This document shows positions 53,801 through 64,000 of a DNA stretch of 64,000 nt, one piece after another. The notes under the pieces are model-generated. The model had not been told where the DNA came from. It made no database searches and saw nothing but the letters and a program-made list of their open reading frames with translations. This DNA is from Hydractinia symbiolongicarpus (lineage: Eukaryota; Cnidaria; Hydrozoa; Anthoathecata; Hydractiniidae), in contig NC_079875.1 in the NCBI RefSeq assembly GCF_029227915.1, positions 5,394,001-5,458,000 on the forward strand. The letters are read 5' to 3'. How positions within the stretch are numbered: the stretch's first letter is position 1; every line of letters begins with the position of its first letter. The position numbers and the translations under genes were made by a program.

Positions 53801-55793
53801 GTCATGTAAAAATTGAAGATCATGACTATGCTGATGCTGAAGTTGACGATGAAGAGATTGATATAGTTGGTACAAGAGGAGTTAGCAAGGTATTTTAAAA
53901 TTTATTGTTTTAATGTATGTATATACACCAATGTAGTTAATATCTCTCATCATTCTGTGGTGTTACATTGTTGCAAGATTGTGTAAGGTCAGACATTACC
54001 TGACATGTCCCAAATTAAACTGTACTAACTAACCTGTTAAAAAATTACTTTATCATTTTTCATTTTAAGGCTTACAATATTTCGAGTGTTACATCTTAAA
54101 TCCAATCTTTATCATTGTAGGGTATGGGACCAGGTTTAGTTCTGACGGATGAGGAAAAGAAATTGCTGGAGCTGGAAGAAGTATCTATACCTGAAGATGT
54201 TGCATTAACAAAGGACGAAGAGAAAGTCTTAAAAAAAGTTCGAAGAAAAATTAAGAATAAGGTAATTTTCTAACTGATACTGAATCAATTATCTTTACGA
54301 AGGACCCTCAGTTTTGTGATTGGGTATCTTCTTAACTTCTAAAGCTTCTTTAGTAAAAACAAAAAAAGCATAAAGAGTGTACAGGGAATTGCCCATCTCT
54401 GTCCTGTTTACTAGGATTTGCACCAGACAATATGAAAGATTGCATTTTGATATGATGAATTGATTAAACATTTATTTTGTGTATTACAGCAATCTGCGAT
54501 GGAGAGCAGACGTCGTAGAAAAGAATATATTGAAAATCTTGAACGTAGGTGAGCAAAAGACCTAACACATCTTGCAGTGCATGTATATCTTTGTTTTTTT
54601 TAAATATTCTATATCTCTTTTATTTCAGGGTAAAACATTGTACAGATCTCAATCATGGACTGAAAAAGAAGGTTGAAAAATTGTCAGATGAAAATAAGTA
54701 AGTTGTCTTAAGGCCTTTGAAATAAATATCATTTTAACAGGCATGTTTTTGTTCTTTTGTTTGTTGTTGTTTAAATTTCTTAATAATATTTCAACCTTTT
54801 AACTTCTTTTAGATCACTTTTATCGCAATTGAAGCAATTGCAGACATTTGTTGCTGCATCCGTCCAACAAAGTAAATCTGCGCAAACTGGAACATGTCTT
54901 GCTGTAAGTGTACTGTTTATTTATTCTTTTAGTCATGCTAGGACCTACACAAGGTAGATGTAGCAGTCTTGTTTCCTTCCTACATTTGGTATGCTTAGTA
55001 CCAAAAATTATCCCTTATAGTTTACAATCTGTTTCTGAGGCCTCTACATTCTATATAAATTTTATTGATGTGAGAACACTTCTTCGTTAAATAAACATTT
55101 TTCCTATTTAATTTTTTTATTCTTATATTTAAATCTTTATATTGTTTACATTGTAGGTCTTGCTATTATCCTTTGCTCTGTTCTTCTTACCTTTCAACCC
55201 TGTTAATTTTGGTGTTGACAAGTCCGTTGGTAACGTCATGCCAACCGATTCTCCAGGTCCCGCGTTCTGTAAGTATATTATTTTTTTATTTTAGTATATG
55301 TGACCAAGTTTTCTTGGTATTTTTTCATCGAAAAATAGTGCTTGATTTTTGCTATTTTTCCGGTATGTAGAGCAAATTTTTTAAGAAAAACCTACGTTAT
55401 CTATTTGACACACTCGACAAAGCTTTTTTTCATGACCTACCTTTGGTTTTTGGTTTTAAAGATAACCTTTTTTTAGTCCGTTCCCGTACCTTACTCGACA
55501 TCGAAGATCACACCGAATACGAGTACCATGACAACGAATCCAGTATAACGAATTTACCGACTCAAAATGATGCCGATACCGGGAATAATTCGAAGTTATA
55601 CACAGAAGAAATGCGAGCACACATCGAACATTTACTAGCTCATGAAGATAGTCATCTATTAGAATCTAAGCTGAACGCATATATTAATGCGAACGACAGG
55701 AAAGACTTCGTCGAAGAAGACAATGTGAAACTGAATAAAGTGAACATCGTCGAAATACCAAACGACGAAAAAAGAGAAATTTTAAGTCGTTAG
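50829..55793 (+). CDS. CREB3-like ER-membrane bZIP transcription factor
   Basis: Nine exons: 50829-50972, 52974-53223, 53441-53889, 54121-54261, 54490-54548, 54629-54697, 54813-54903, 55157-55268, 55477-55793. Phases close at 543 residues. The start is the ATG at 50829; an upstream in-frame GTG is ignored. The acidic N-terminus ([33 protein letters not shown]) is a likely activation domain. The basic region is [20 protein letters not shown] (about 318-337), then [10 protein letters not shown] leads into a leucine zipper to about 385. The membrane helix is [16 protein letters not shown] (about 399-414). Just beyond it FRSRTLL (about 439-445) fits the site-1-protease RxxL motif. This is the CREB3/CREB3L plan: an ER-anchored factor cut in the Golgi under secretory stress. 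Closest in motif to CREB3L1/L2. The intron pattern and order are complete. Confidence 0.9.
51234..51616. mobile_element. Harbinger-type MITE with TTA duplication (CREB3L intron 1)
   Basis: The 383-bp element starts GGCTGCCATCAAAAATATG and ends with the near-inverse CATATTTTTTGATGGTCGCC. TTA flanks it at 51231-51233 and 51617-51619. Arms extend about 40 bp, including TTATGTTCNCGTCC. An internal 109-codon frame has no domain. Confidence 0.85.
52287..52947 (-). mobile_element. MITE, TATTATAATAC family, 660 bp (CREB3L intron 1)
   Basis: On the minus strand the left end is TATAATAATACGGAGAGTGT followed by a short GTCTGTGTGTCTG seed, and the right end is CCATGGGCTTTATCGACTAG then TATTATAAT. It corresponds to the short copies at 14.6 and 39.5 kb but has a longer, different middle. 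This is a third family member within 40 kb. Confidence 0.7.
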
Positions 55794-58700
55794 TTTGTCG
55801 TTTGTCGCTATATATTTATTTGATGAACCGAGTATTTAGTTTTGTGCCTTGCTGACATGAAATGATAGCGAAGTGAAAAATATTTAATGTTGCGCCTTTC
55901 AAATTTCAATCAAGTATTTCAATAACCGCAGATTTCGTGTCGTGAATTTTTTTCTTTTCGTGAATTATAAAATTACTCTGAATATTGAGTTGTTTTCTTA
56001 TATTACCAAAGAAAACTTCGCGTTACGACTGATCCCTTTGTACAGTATTAATTTGTAAATAATTCTCAATGTTTCCGAATTGCGTACTTGATGTTCATAC
56101 GTAGTTTTACCCCCAATTTCTTCTTTATTTTTATAACGTCTCTCATAAAGAAATTTCCTTTGACGGGGGGCGAGTTTACCATCTGCAACAGCAGATGAAA
56201 TTGTAGCACGTCACATGGCTTTTTCTTTTGTTCTCATTACCATATATGGAGTATTTTTTTACCATCATGCACTTCGGTTTTTTGAACCAGAAGTCCACGC
56301 AAAGAAAAAACAGGCGGCTGCACGATTCAAGTACACGTTGAATAAATTTTACTTGATGATATCTTAACCCCCGGTTTTATGTATAAGGTATCTGTTGTTT
56401 TCATGCATTTTATGTACGTTTGTGTAAATCCGTACTTATTTTATCTGAAATTACTACAATTTTTAACTTAAATTAAGTCCTACGGTAAATCAATCGAACA
56501 AATTCTCACAATATACGGTCAAAACGAGTTACGAATACTTCACCCCCGGGGGCCGCAATATCTAATATGTATTACTATATTTTATCTGTTCGACCTTTTT
56601 CTTCAAGACACGGTCGAGGGAGGACGTGTGCCGTTTAGTCTTATTAGTTTTCGTCTTTCCTGTCGTCTTCCCTTGACTAAGTTAGCTTGGAAGTTCATTT
56701 TCCAAAATGTATCCTGTTGAAATTATTTTTTCCAAAATTAGACTTGTTGGGAAAACACAGTGGGTGAATCCTGGAAAGGGCTTGTTTGGGCCCAAATGTA
56801 GAAGAAAGAAATCGACTTGAAATGGGACAGGTAATTTTTGTTGAATTTTAAAGCAGTTTTACGTGTTATAAAGTTTGTTTATTCTTTGGTATATTAAAAG
56901 TTAATTTACCAGGTTAATACAAGGGTCTAAAACGTAATCCAAGAAATATATTGGGCTTTTTTACAATTGCTATGCAATAAACCATAGTAAACGAATTTTT
57001 TCCTTGTGACCACTTGTGTTTTCCAAATGTTAGTTATATAGATGGGTAGCTTGCTGGCTAGGTACAAAAGTTTAGTGAACTAAAAGTAACTACCTTTGTA
57101 TGGAAAGTATTTATATTTAGCTGGCTAGCTAGCTAGGAAATTAAAATTTCATGAAAGGCTTAGTATTGAGTCGGCCATCTTGCTTTTTATTTGGTTACAT
57201 TTGTAAATAAATTAAGTTAGCTATACCTGCCTATCTATAGCTACCTTGAATAAAAACAAGCCTGCAAAGTAAAGGAAATGTGGACTTCTGGTGTTTTAAG
57301 GAACTGAACTGAAGACAAACCACCTGATTGAGTAAGTCTTCAAGGTTCTACCATGTTAAAACAACAGACAAAACTTTATTTTTTATTCACAAACAAACCA
57401 AATCTTAAGGCGCTTGTTCTGGCCTAGCCAGCTGGAAAAAGCTTGGCTACAGCTAAAGATGTGAATATAGCTACATTAAGCCCACTTCCTAAATCAGATG
57501 ATATACTCCAATCAGGGTAGAGTCACATGATCGATCCCGTACTGACTGAGTGAACAGAATCAATATATAGTTTATTTTTGCAAATTTTTTAAGTTTTTGT
57601 TAAGTTGTCATTGCAAAAGATTGTTTATAAATTTGTGCTATGCGGTAATGCATGCATTATGTATTACTTTTAATTTTATACGATAATGATATGTAGTAAA
57701 GGTTTACAAGGAACTTCTATTGCACCATGTATGTAAAATACACAATTGTATGCCCTATTATCGTCCCATGAAATACACATTTGAAAATACACAAACTAAG
57801 AAGGGTTTCTACTTACAACCAAATTTTAGTATGTTGTCTCGTGCAAGTTTAAAGAATGCATCAACAAAATGTTGTCTTCTATAACTTTTAATTGGCAGTT
57901 TCTCAAAATTATAATTAACACAGTTTTGAAGAGGGTATTACTGGTGTTTGTGTAGCAAAAAATAGCTATTTGTACCAATTTAAAAGTGAAGCAGTCAGTG
58001 GCACTTATGTCATAGAGAAAGTAGGCACCTAAGCTAGCTGTAGCTTAGCTGCATGTATAATCAACAAATATTTCTGACAATTGTTGCTTCCGATTATAAA
58101 CCTTAAAACCGCATTCCTAATTTATTTTTCTTGTAAGAAGTTTTGTTCACATTGTTATTTAGAATTTTGTTCACATGTACATGTCTGTCCAGGCAATATA
58201 AATTTTAACAGAAAGTAAGATTATTTGTTAAAAAAGTATAAAAAGTATGTTTACAAATCATGTCGGACTTAATTTTGCTGATTTTTATAATTTTGGGAGC
58301 AGTATAAGCACTTTAATTTAGAATGTTCTTCTACCTCACTTCTTTGGGAACCTCTGCAGCCATATTTTTCCCTCCTTGTTTACCACCTTTAAAATTTCAT
58401 ACTGTTTCCCTTAGACATCATTGTACTTGAATAAATATTACAACCGTAGCACAATTATTTTAACACTACGAAATCAATCTTTTCTTTTCAGCTTTAAATT
58501 CAACAAATGGCATTTCCCTGCTTCACACTCCTTTTTCTTTTATTAAGGAACTTCCCTATGTAAAGCTGGTTATTTTTGGTCTTTCTAAAAGCGGGGACAT
58601 TTTCTGCATGATTGGTGCCAACAACTATGCCATATCGGATCCATCTCCTAATCATGCCATTTTTTTTAAAGCCACTCAGATAGTTTCTTAGACTCCCACA

Positions 58701-61700
58701 TCATATAGGAATAACTTCCTATCACTTAGGAATGTGATGGGACCTCCCTGAGAGCATCCACATTTTACCATTTTATGAGTTGCATCTGTGAAACAAAATA
58801 TTGGCATTTTCTATGTCAGAATTGCAGAAATTATCAGGCTTTCTCTTTCAGCTTTTAAGACCAGTTATTGGCTTCAATTTCGATTTTTCAATAGCATTAA
58901 AAACTTTAACAGACCTTTTCTTATTATCAAGTGTTACAGTATTCAAACTATGAATATACTGATCTTGTGGAGAATTAACATTTTGTTCTAACTTATATTT
59001 AGACCCAAATATCTAAAATAAGAACTTGTTCTAGAACTGATTTTAAAGGTTACCCTCAAGCAAAAAAATAATAGCTAAAATGATGCAGAATATTGTTTTA
59101 TCGAACAAAATAATGTTTATTTTGCCACACTTGCTAATTATTGGAGCACTGGTCAAAACAATTTTCCACTTACATCATTGAGCTTCTTTTCCAAGCTCCT
59201 TCCTCACCGGCTTTGAACGTTATGCAAAATTGCTTCATCAGCACTTTTTATGTCATTACGAGATAAGCCTCTTGCCCAGAACTTGCTAGGTTTTTTGTAT
59301 GCTGAATTGCAAACATGAACAAAAAACCTAACAAACAAGCCGTAGGGACAAGCTTCTTGCAGGAAAACCTTTTGCGGCATCAGAATCATTGCGAAATTTC
59401 AGAAATTAACTTTTGTCAAAATTTTTACAGGAGTAAACTATTACAGTTAACAAAAAAGGTTGTCCTTGACTGCAACCTGCTTTCTTTTAATTTTTGGAAA
59501 ATAATATGCTATAAACCTCCAACATATAAAATAAAATTGTCTTACTATTACCTTGTGACCAGACATTAGTATCGTAGAGAGAACCCTTATCTAGGTTTAA
59601 ACTGCCATGTACATTTTAGTAATATATGATCATAATACAACTTGTGTCTCTACTGCAGTATATTAGAACTACCTGATATACTTAATCGTTGTAACAGGGA
59701 ATAAATAAACATATAGCAAAACTTTTGTGTAATGTGCGTCTTTCTTTGATAAATACACATATAAATTGCTTTTCCCAGAAAATTATAGCAATGTCGAAAA
59801 AGTTCAGCCTCTCTAAAGATAATCACAATTTCTGGTCTTGGAATCTCATGATGACGTCGCATAATATCACTTTTTGCTTGCTGTTTGAGAGTGGTCTGTA
59901 ATGTTGGTTGTCAAAGCTCGTGGTTGCCTTGTAACTTGTTATGTTTATTTTATAATATCAACCAGAAAGCACTTTTCAGGAAAAATGAAAGTTGTTTTCG
60001 TAGATTTTATATATTCTCAACTTTAGAGCTCAACTTGTTTTTAAACACTAATAAACCTATTAAGTGGTAGTGCTCATACCACATGAGCAATGCTGAATCA
60101 CTATACACTCATTTTGGCTTTTTAACTATAAAGTTACTTCCTTCTTTGAATCTCTCCACAGAAGCATAGTTGTGACAACTCATTAAATTTTAAACCAATC
60201 AGAGAAACAACTTTTCAAGGGTAAAAGGATATTGATTTTAACTGTGTACACTGAGATTCTTTGCTTCAATTCACAACTGTCTAGATGAATAACATAATTT
60301 TCTGCTGGCTTCTTGTTCAAGTCTATTTTTTCTTACAAAAAAAGGTGGACCAAGTAATATACTTATAGTACTTACTGTCTTAAAAATGCATCAATTACCC
60401 AAATAATGAAATTTTTTATGTAAAAATTCTCTCATCCGTATATAACAATTATTAAATCAATCAGCAAGTGGCAAACTATTTTTCTCCGTAAACGACAGTG
60501 CAACTAAGTGATGGTATTAGTTTTTGTAAGCTTAACGAGCATTTGTAAAGGTTTCCTTCAAATGAATTTGTGTGTTTCCTTTAATCTATACCCTTGAATG
60601 TTCTTTGTTTGTATGAACATCGTAAAAAAAAGTGCTTTTTATGGAATTTTGAATGTATAGAGTTCAAAATTGATGTAGTTGCAAAAAATGTTGCAAAAAG
60701 GTTTGAGTTAATACACTTGTTGCGTTTGTCACTTGAATGATATTAAGTATGTTCGGACACAATCACTAAGGGAAAATAAAGAAAAAGACAAAACACACTA
60801 CAAATCCTACTATTGTATATCATATCAAAAGAGGTCCAGGTTGATGTGCTCCTCAATTTTCTCCTGTAAGACACAACAGGCAACAAGTAAGACATGCCTT
60901 TGGTTTTGCGAGGAGAGGTTCTATTGAGTTTCCTCTATGGTTTCAATTCTGTGAAACTGTTGCTGTGACAAACGTTAAGGCTTCCTTGGTGTACATTTAA
61001 ATTGAGCTTTTTACTATTATTGCAGATATTGTTTGACCACTACAAATCAAGTTTGTGACTGTATTTTTGAAAATCAATAGCGATTTTTCTAGTTTCCCTA
61101 TATGCTGCTTTTAATTCTGATTTCAAAATACCTATAATATATTTCACATGCTGGGGGGGGGGGGGGGGTTGATTTGACCCCCTTGTGTAACTTCTAAAAT
61201 TGTTGTCCGTTGGACCTGAAACTTACCACAAGTGTTGTCCAGGTATTGATAAACAATTTGATGAAAAAAAATTAATGACGTCAGCATTTTCGATGATGAC
61301 GTCATCAAATTCGGTGACATATAGAAAAAAAGCTCTAACTTTGAATTTTGTTAATTGTTGTATAATTGCGATGAATTTAGTAACAATAATAATAGAAATG
61401 CAAAATAATATAACAACATAAACTAAAAATTTACATTAAGCTTTCAAAAATTTTACTTAACATAAAAAAAGTGTTGTCATAGTTCGGCATAATTCCCCAA
61501 GAAATTTTTTGGTAAAATAAAGCTAAATAAAAGTTAGGAAAAGTCACAAAATCCCCCAGCAAGAATAGGGTTCATGTTGTCAGCTCTGATAAACGTGCAC
61601 TCATAAACATTCATTGGATCAAATAGACCCCTTAAGGAATCGAAGTGTATTTGACATACACATGAATTTGACAACTAATTTTTGATGAAGTTTATTCCCC

Positions 61701-61754
61701 CTGTCCAGAAATATTTTACGAAGCAGGAATTAATTTAATAGATTTTGTTATTTA
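55794..61754. other. CREB3L 3' flank and long intergenic stretch
   Basis: A candidate AATAAA lies at about 56339. TAGCTAGCTAGC-type runs occur near 57050-57250. A hairpin GCTAGGTTTTTTGT ... ACAAAAAACCTAAC lies at about 59285-59335. An 18-base G run is at 61152-61169. The scattered short frames (58788-58991, 59315-59569 and others) show no domain. No host gene could be supported across this 6 kb. Confidence 0.5.
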
Positions 61755-62255
61755 GGTGACTTCAATTTAATTAGTTGTTCTACGGGCGAAGTCAATAGTA
61801 GCTTACGGTCGGTAGGTCGGCGAAATAAAAAATAATTGGTCGAAACAAAAATATATATAACAACGGAGAAGGATGTTACGACAACCGGTTTTTCTATGTA
61901 TTATCGTATCTTGCACGTAGATTATATTTTATAGTTGCAAAGGAAAAATAAAATAGTTCTCAAGGTGAAAAAATAAAAATACATGCTCAAAATCTTGTTT
62001 TGAAAGTTATAAAGAAAGAATTATTCTTGTGCTGTTTTGAAAGTTGCGCTCCTTTGAAACTTATACAGCAAGTTATTCTTCTCCTACTTATAATAATAAA
62101 ACAAACAATTTTAGTGTTCTTTTAATGTTTTTTGCACAGTTTTATAGGAAAATCTTAATTTAAGTTCAATTTCTTTATCGGAATATGGTGGTTTAGTTGA
62201 GAATATTTAAAGTCTTTTGCAGTGGTAAATCATTTTTTTTAATTCATAACAGAGC
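61755..62255 (+). mobile_element. Truncated Harbinger-type MITE, same family as 28.7 kb
   Basis: It begins GGTGACTTCAATTTAATTAG after TTA (61752-61754) and tracks the 28732 element through GCGAAGTCAATAGTAGCTTA, CGGTCGGTAGGTCGG and ATGTTACGACA. It loses similarity near 62255. The right inverted end is missing. Confidence 0.75.
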
Positions 62256-63334
62256 CACCCTGGAAAAGTTCTGGACTTTAGTTTCCCAGAAAGTTATTTT
62301 CATTTTGGCTGGCAACCCTTTTTTTTGCAAGTTAAGTGCCATGTAATATATTGTGTAATTTTCGCGTAAAGGAAAAGAAAGTGAAATTCCCAAAAGAATA
62401 TATATCCTGTAAAAATTTTTGCGTAAAGTTACTAAACAGAAAAATATTGCAATAATTTTATTTACGTTCAAATACACCTTTAGTTATTGAATAATTTGTT
62501 ACATTAAAGCATCATTCATTCTCATTCATTCTATTCAAAAGTGAAACTTTACAGCATCATAATTCTGTGCAAGTTACTAAATTTGGAGCCACATGTACAA
62601 TCGGATGTTAGAATTCTTAGTTCTTTGCTAAACTATTCCTGAATAAAATCAAAACGGTTTGATTTTATTGGTAGCTAAACTAAACAATTTTTGCGTCTGG
62701 TAATAATTTACAGTACAAATTATTTTAATTTTAGTAAACTTGATGTATAATTAATCGAATAGTTTACCGTCTAAAAGGGCCTTAAGATAGACGGCTTTTA
62801 ATAAAATGCTGACATTACATTTCTATTTTTAATTGAAGACTAGCCAAAGTTACCACTAATGCACCCAGAATTGTAAATAACGATGAATTAAAAAATACGA
62901 ATTTAGAACTGGATGAAAATTTAAAGTGCAAAATGGTGGCTGTTTGTAATTTTATGATAGGAACAGAAATGTAGAACAGGATCGACAGGATCAAATGAAA
63001 GCTTGTGGGTGAGCTTATTGCTCAGGGAATAAAATATAAAAAAATTACATCATCCAATGCCTTATTTTGCCGTTCAATTTAGAAAAGACATTTTCCAAGC
63101 TATAAGTTAGCAAGACGTCATTTAAAACAAGTTACTGATAAGAACTGAATTTTTATAAAAATATAAACAAACGATTTACATAATATAGATAGAAACAGGG
63201 TTCCTTACTTACACAAATTGATAAATATTACTGCCCCTTTTAAAGTTTCAGTACAAAAAATAAGTTTTTTTAAATAAACCTAATTATGAACAAGTTTTTG
63301 TAAATTTAGACCAAGTGAGATATACTTTAAAGGA

Positions 63335-63535
63335 AGAAATTTTCGCGGAAGAAATTTTCGCGAGGCCAAAAAATCGCGAAATTTTTGGAATTTATTTTCG
63401 CGAATAGCCTCTCCTAAGATTTTTCGCGGGAATATATTTTCGCGAATGAACACTTTCGAAATTTTTCGCGAGAAAAAATTTTCGCGAATGGCCTATTTTT
63501 AAAATATTTTGCGAGAATAAACTTTCGCGAACGAA
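63335..63535. repeat. Cluster of TTCGCGAA palindromic repeats
   Basis: About ten TTTTCGCGA/TCGCGAAA motifs within 200 bp, in both orientations, arranged as imperfect units of 40-50 bp (TTTTCGCGAATG ... AAATTTTTCGCGGG). It is probably a MITE or nested inverted repeat. The minus frame over it is a translation artefact. Confidence 0.7.
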
Positions 63536-63735
63536 GACATTTTTGATTTTTTTATACGTACCTAATTTATAAAAAACGTGTTTTTTATACAAAAAGCAGT
63601 TATATAAATGACAGCTGATTTGAGAATGTAAGTTTTTCTTTCGTTTGCACTTTTTCAAAACACAAAATAAACTATATATAAACAAGTTTTACAGGGTAAA
63701 GCTTTTCGTATTAACGAGTAACAAAAATATTTGTT

Positions 63736-64000
63736 CTAACAGTGTCCATCTTCCATGCTTTCAAAAGCGTCAAAAGCAGATCTTTCCCACACAAAATCAC
63801 AATCCTCATCTTCGTCGTCTTCACCGCTATCGTCATTTTCGTCGTCGGCGGCTCTTTCAGAGTATCCAATCTGCTTTTCTTCCAAGGTCAAACCACAAAC
63901 CGATTGAAGCTGCTGGTTCTCCACTGGACTGCTTTCACATAATGGGTCGATCTCTTGAAATGGGTCGATTGGAGGGAGATTCTTGCTACCCAGCTGAATC
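63736..64000 (-). CDS. C-terminal exon of an unknown acidic protein, cut by window edge
   Basis: The minus frame is open from the right edge (about 64000) to a TAA at 63736-63738, at least 87 residues. It reads NLPPIDPFQEIDPLCESSPV, then a mixed stretch, then an acidic run (DDENDDSGEDDEDEDCDF) and ends WERSAFDAFESMEDGHC. The repeated 'IDPFQEIDPL' and the acidic block look like a regulatory tail. No splice acceptor needs to be invoked within the visible part. I do not recognise the protein. The opposite-strand frame is a shadow. Confidence 0.5.
   Translation of the reverse strand, partial: IQLGSKNLPPIDPFQEIDPLCESSPVENQQLQSVCGLTLEEKQIGYSERAADDENDDSGEDDEDEDCDFVWERSAFDAFESMEDGHC

Noticed and set aside
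61152-61169. Poly-G run as a functional element
   Set aside because: A single homopolymer run. It could be a sequencing artefact, and there is no supporting context.

Overview
The window looks like nuclear DNA of an invertebrate animal, most likely a cnidarian and possibly a hydrozoan. It is AT-rich, has two multi-exon genes with GT-AG introns, and is dense with decayed animal transposons: Penelope-like, Helitron, PIF/Harbinger, pogo/Tigger, tRNA-derived SINEs and snap-back MITEs. The species assignment is inference from gene content and repeat style; nothing in the window proves it. There is no operon, CRISPR array or bacterial promoter structure.

Three host genes can be assembled by eye. 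(1) 16461-18147 (+) is a two-exon immunity-related-GTPase (IRG)-like gene of 411 codons. (2) 28043-47842 (+) is a 19-exon HLTF/Rad5-type gene. It encodes a divergent N-terminal HIRAN-like domain, a SNF2 helicase split by a C3HC4 RING finger, and a long Ser/Thr/Asn-rich linker from one 1.4 kb exon. Every splice phase closes, giving 1489 codons. (3) 50829-55793 (+) is a 9-exon CREB3-like membrane-bound bZIP factor of 543 codons with a transmembrane segment and a site-1-protease-like RSRTLL motif. Partial or broken host genes are a RING/coiled-coil (TRIM-like) gene at 4093-4951 (-) whose first zinc ligand is Trp, a second RING pseudogene at 22505-22766 (+), a GPCR fragment covering TM1-TM3 at 12911-13281 (-), and an acidic C-terminal exon running off the right edge at 63736-64000 (-).

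Layout. 1-900: tail of one ORF, a small intronless ORF (possible OB fold), a G-rich tract and three 75-bp tandem repeats, perhaps the end of an integrated virus-like or plasmid-like element. 2.0-4.0 kb: dead Penelope-like element. 4.0-14.5 kb: RING gene, a Tigger-type MITE and mostly unassigned AT-rich DNA. 14.6-15.4 kb: about 200 perfect TCTG repeats growing inside a MITE. 16.4-18.2 kb: IRG-like gene. 20.2-25.8 kb: transposon graveyard (Helitron Rep, RING pseudogene, Harbinger transposase, Tigger with a nested palindromic MITE). 28-48 kb: HLTF gene, its introns loaded with MITEs, an inverted SINE pair, an AT tract and a 25-bp minisatellite. 51-56 kb: CREB3L gene. 56-64 kb: mostly non-coding, with a truncated Harbinger MITE and a TTCGCGAA-rich repeat.

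The host genes cover genome maintenance (HLTF), secretory stress (CREB3L) and possible cell-autonomous defence (IRG, RING proteins). Nothing in the sequence shows that they act together. No clearly new system was found. The strongest leads are the small ORF plus iteron-like repeats at the left edge, the IRG-like GTPase, the divergent HIRAN and long linker of the HLTF protein, and the MITE-born microsatellite.
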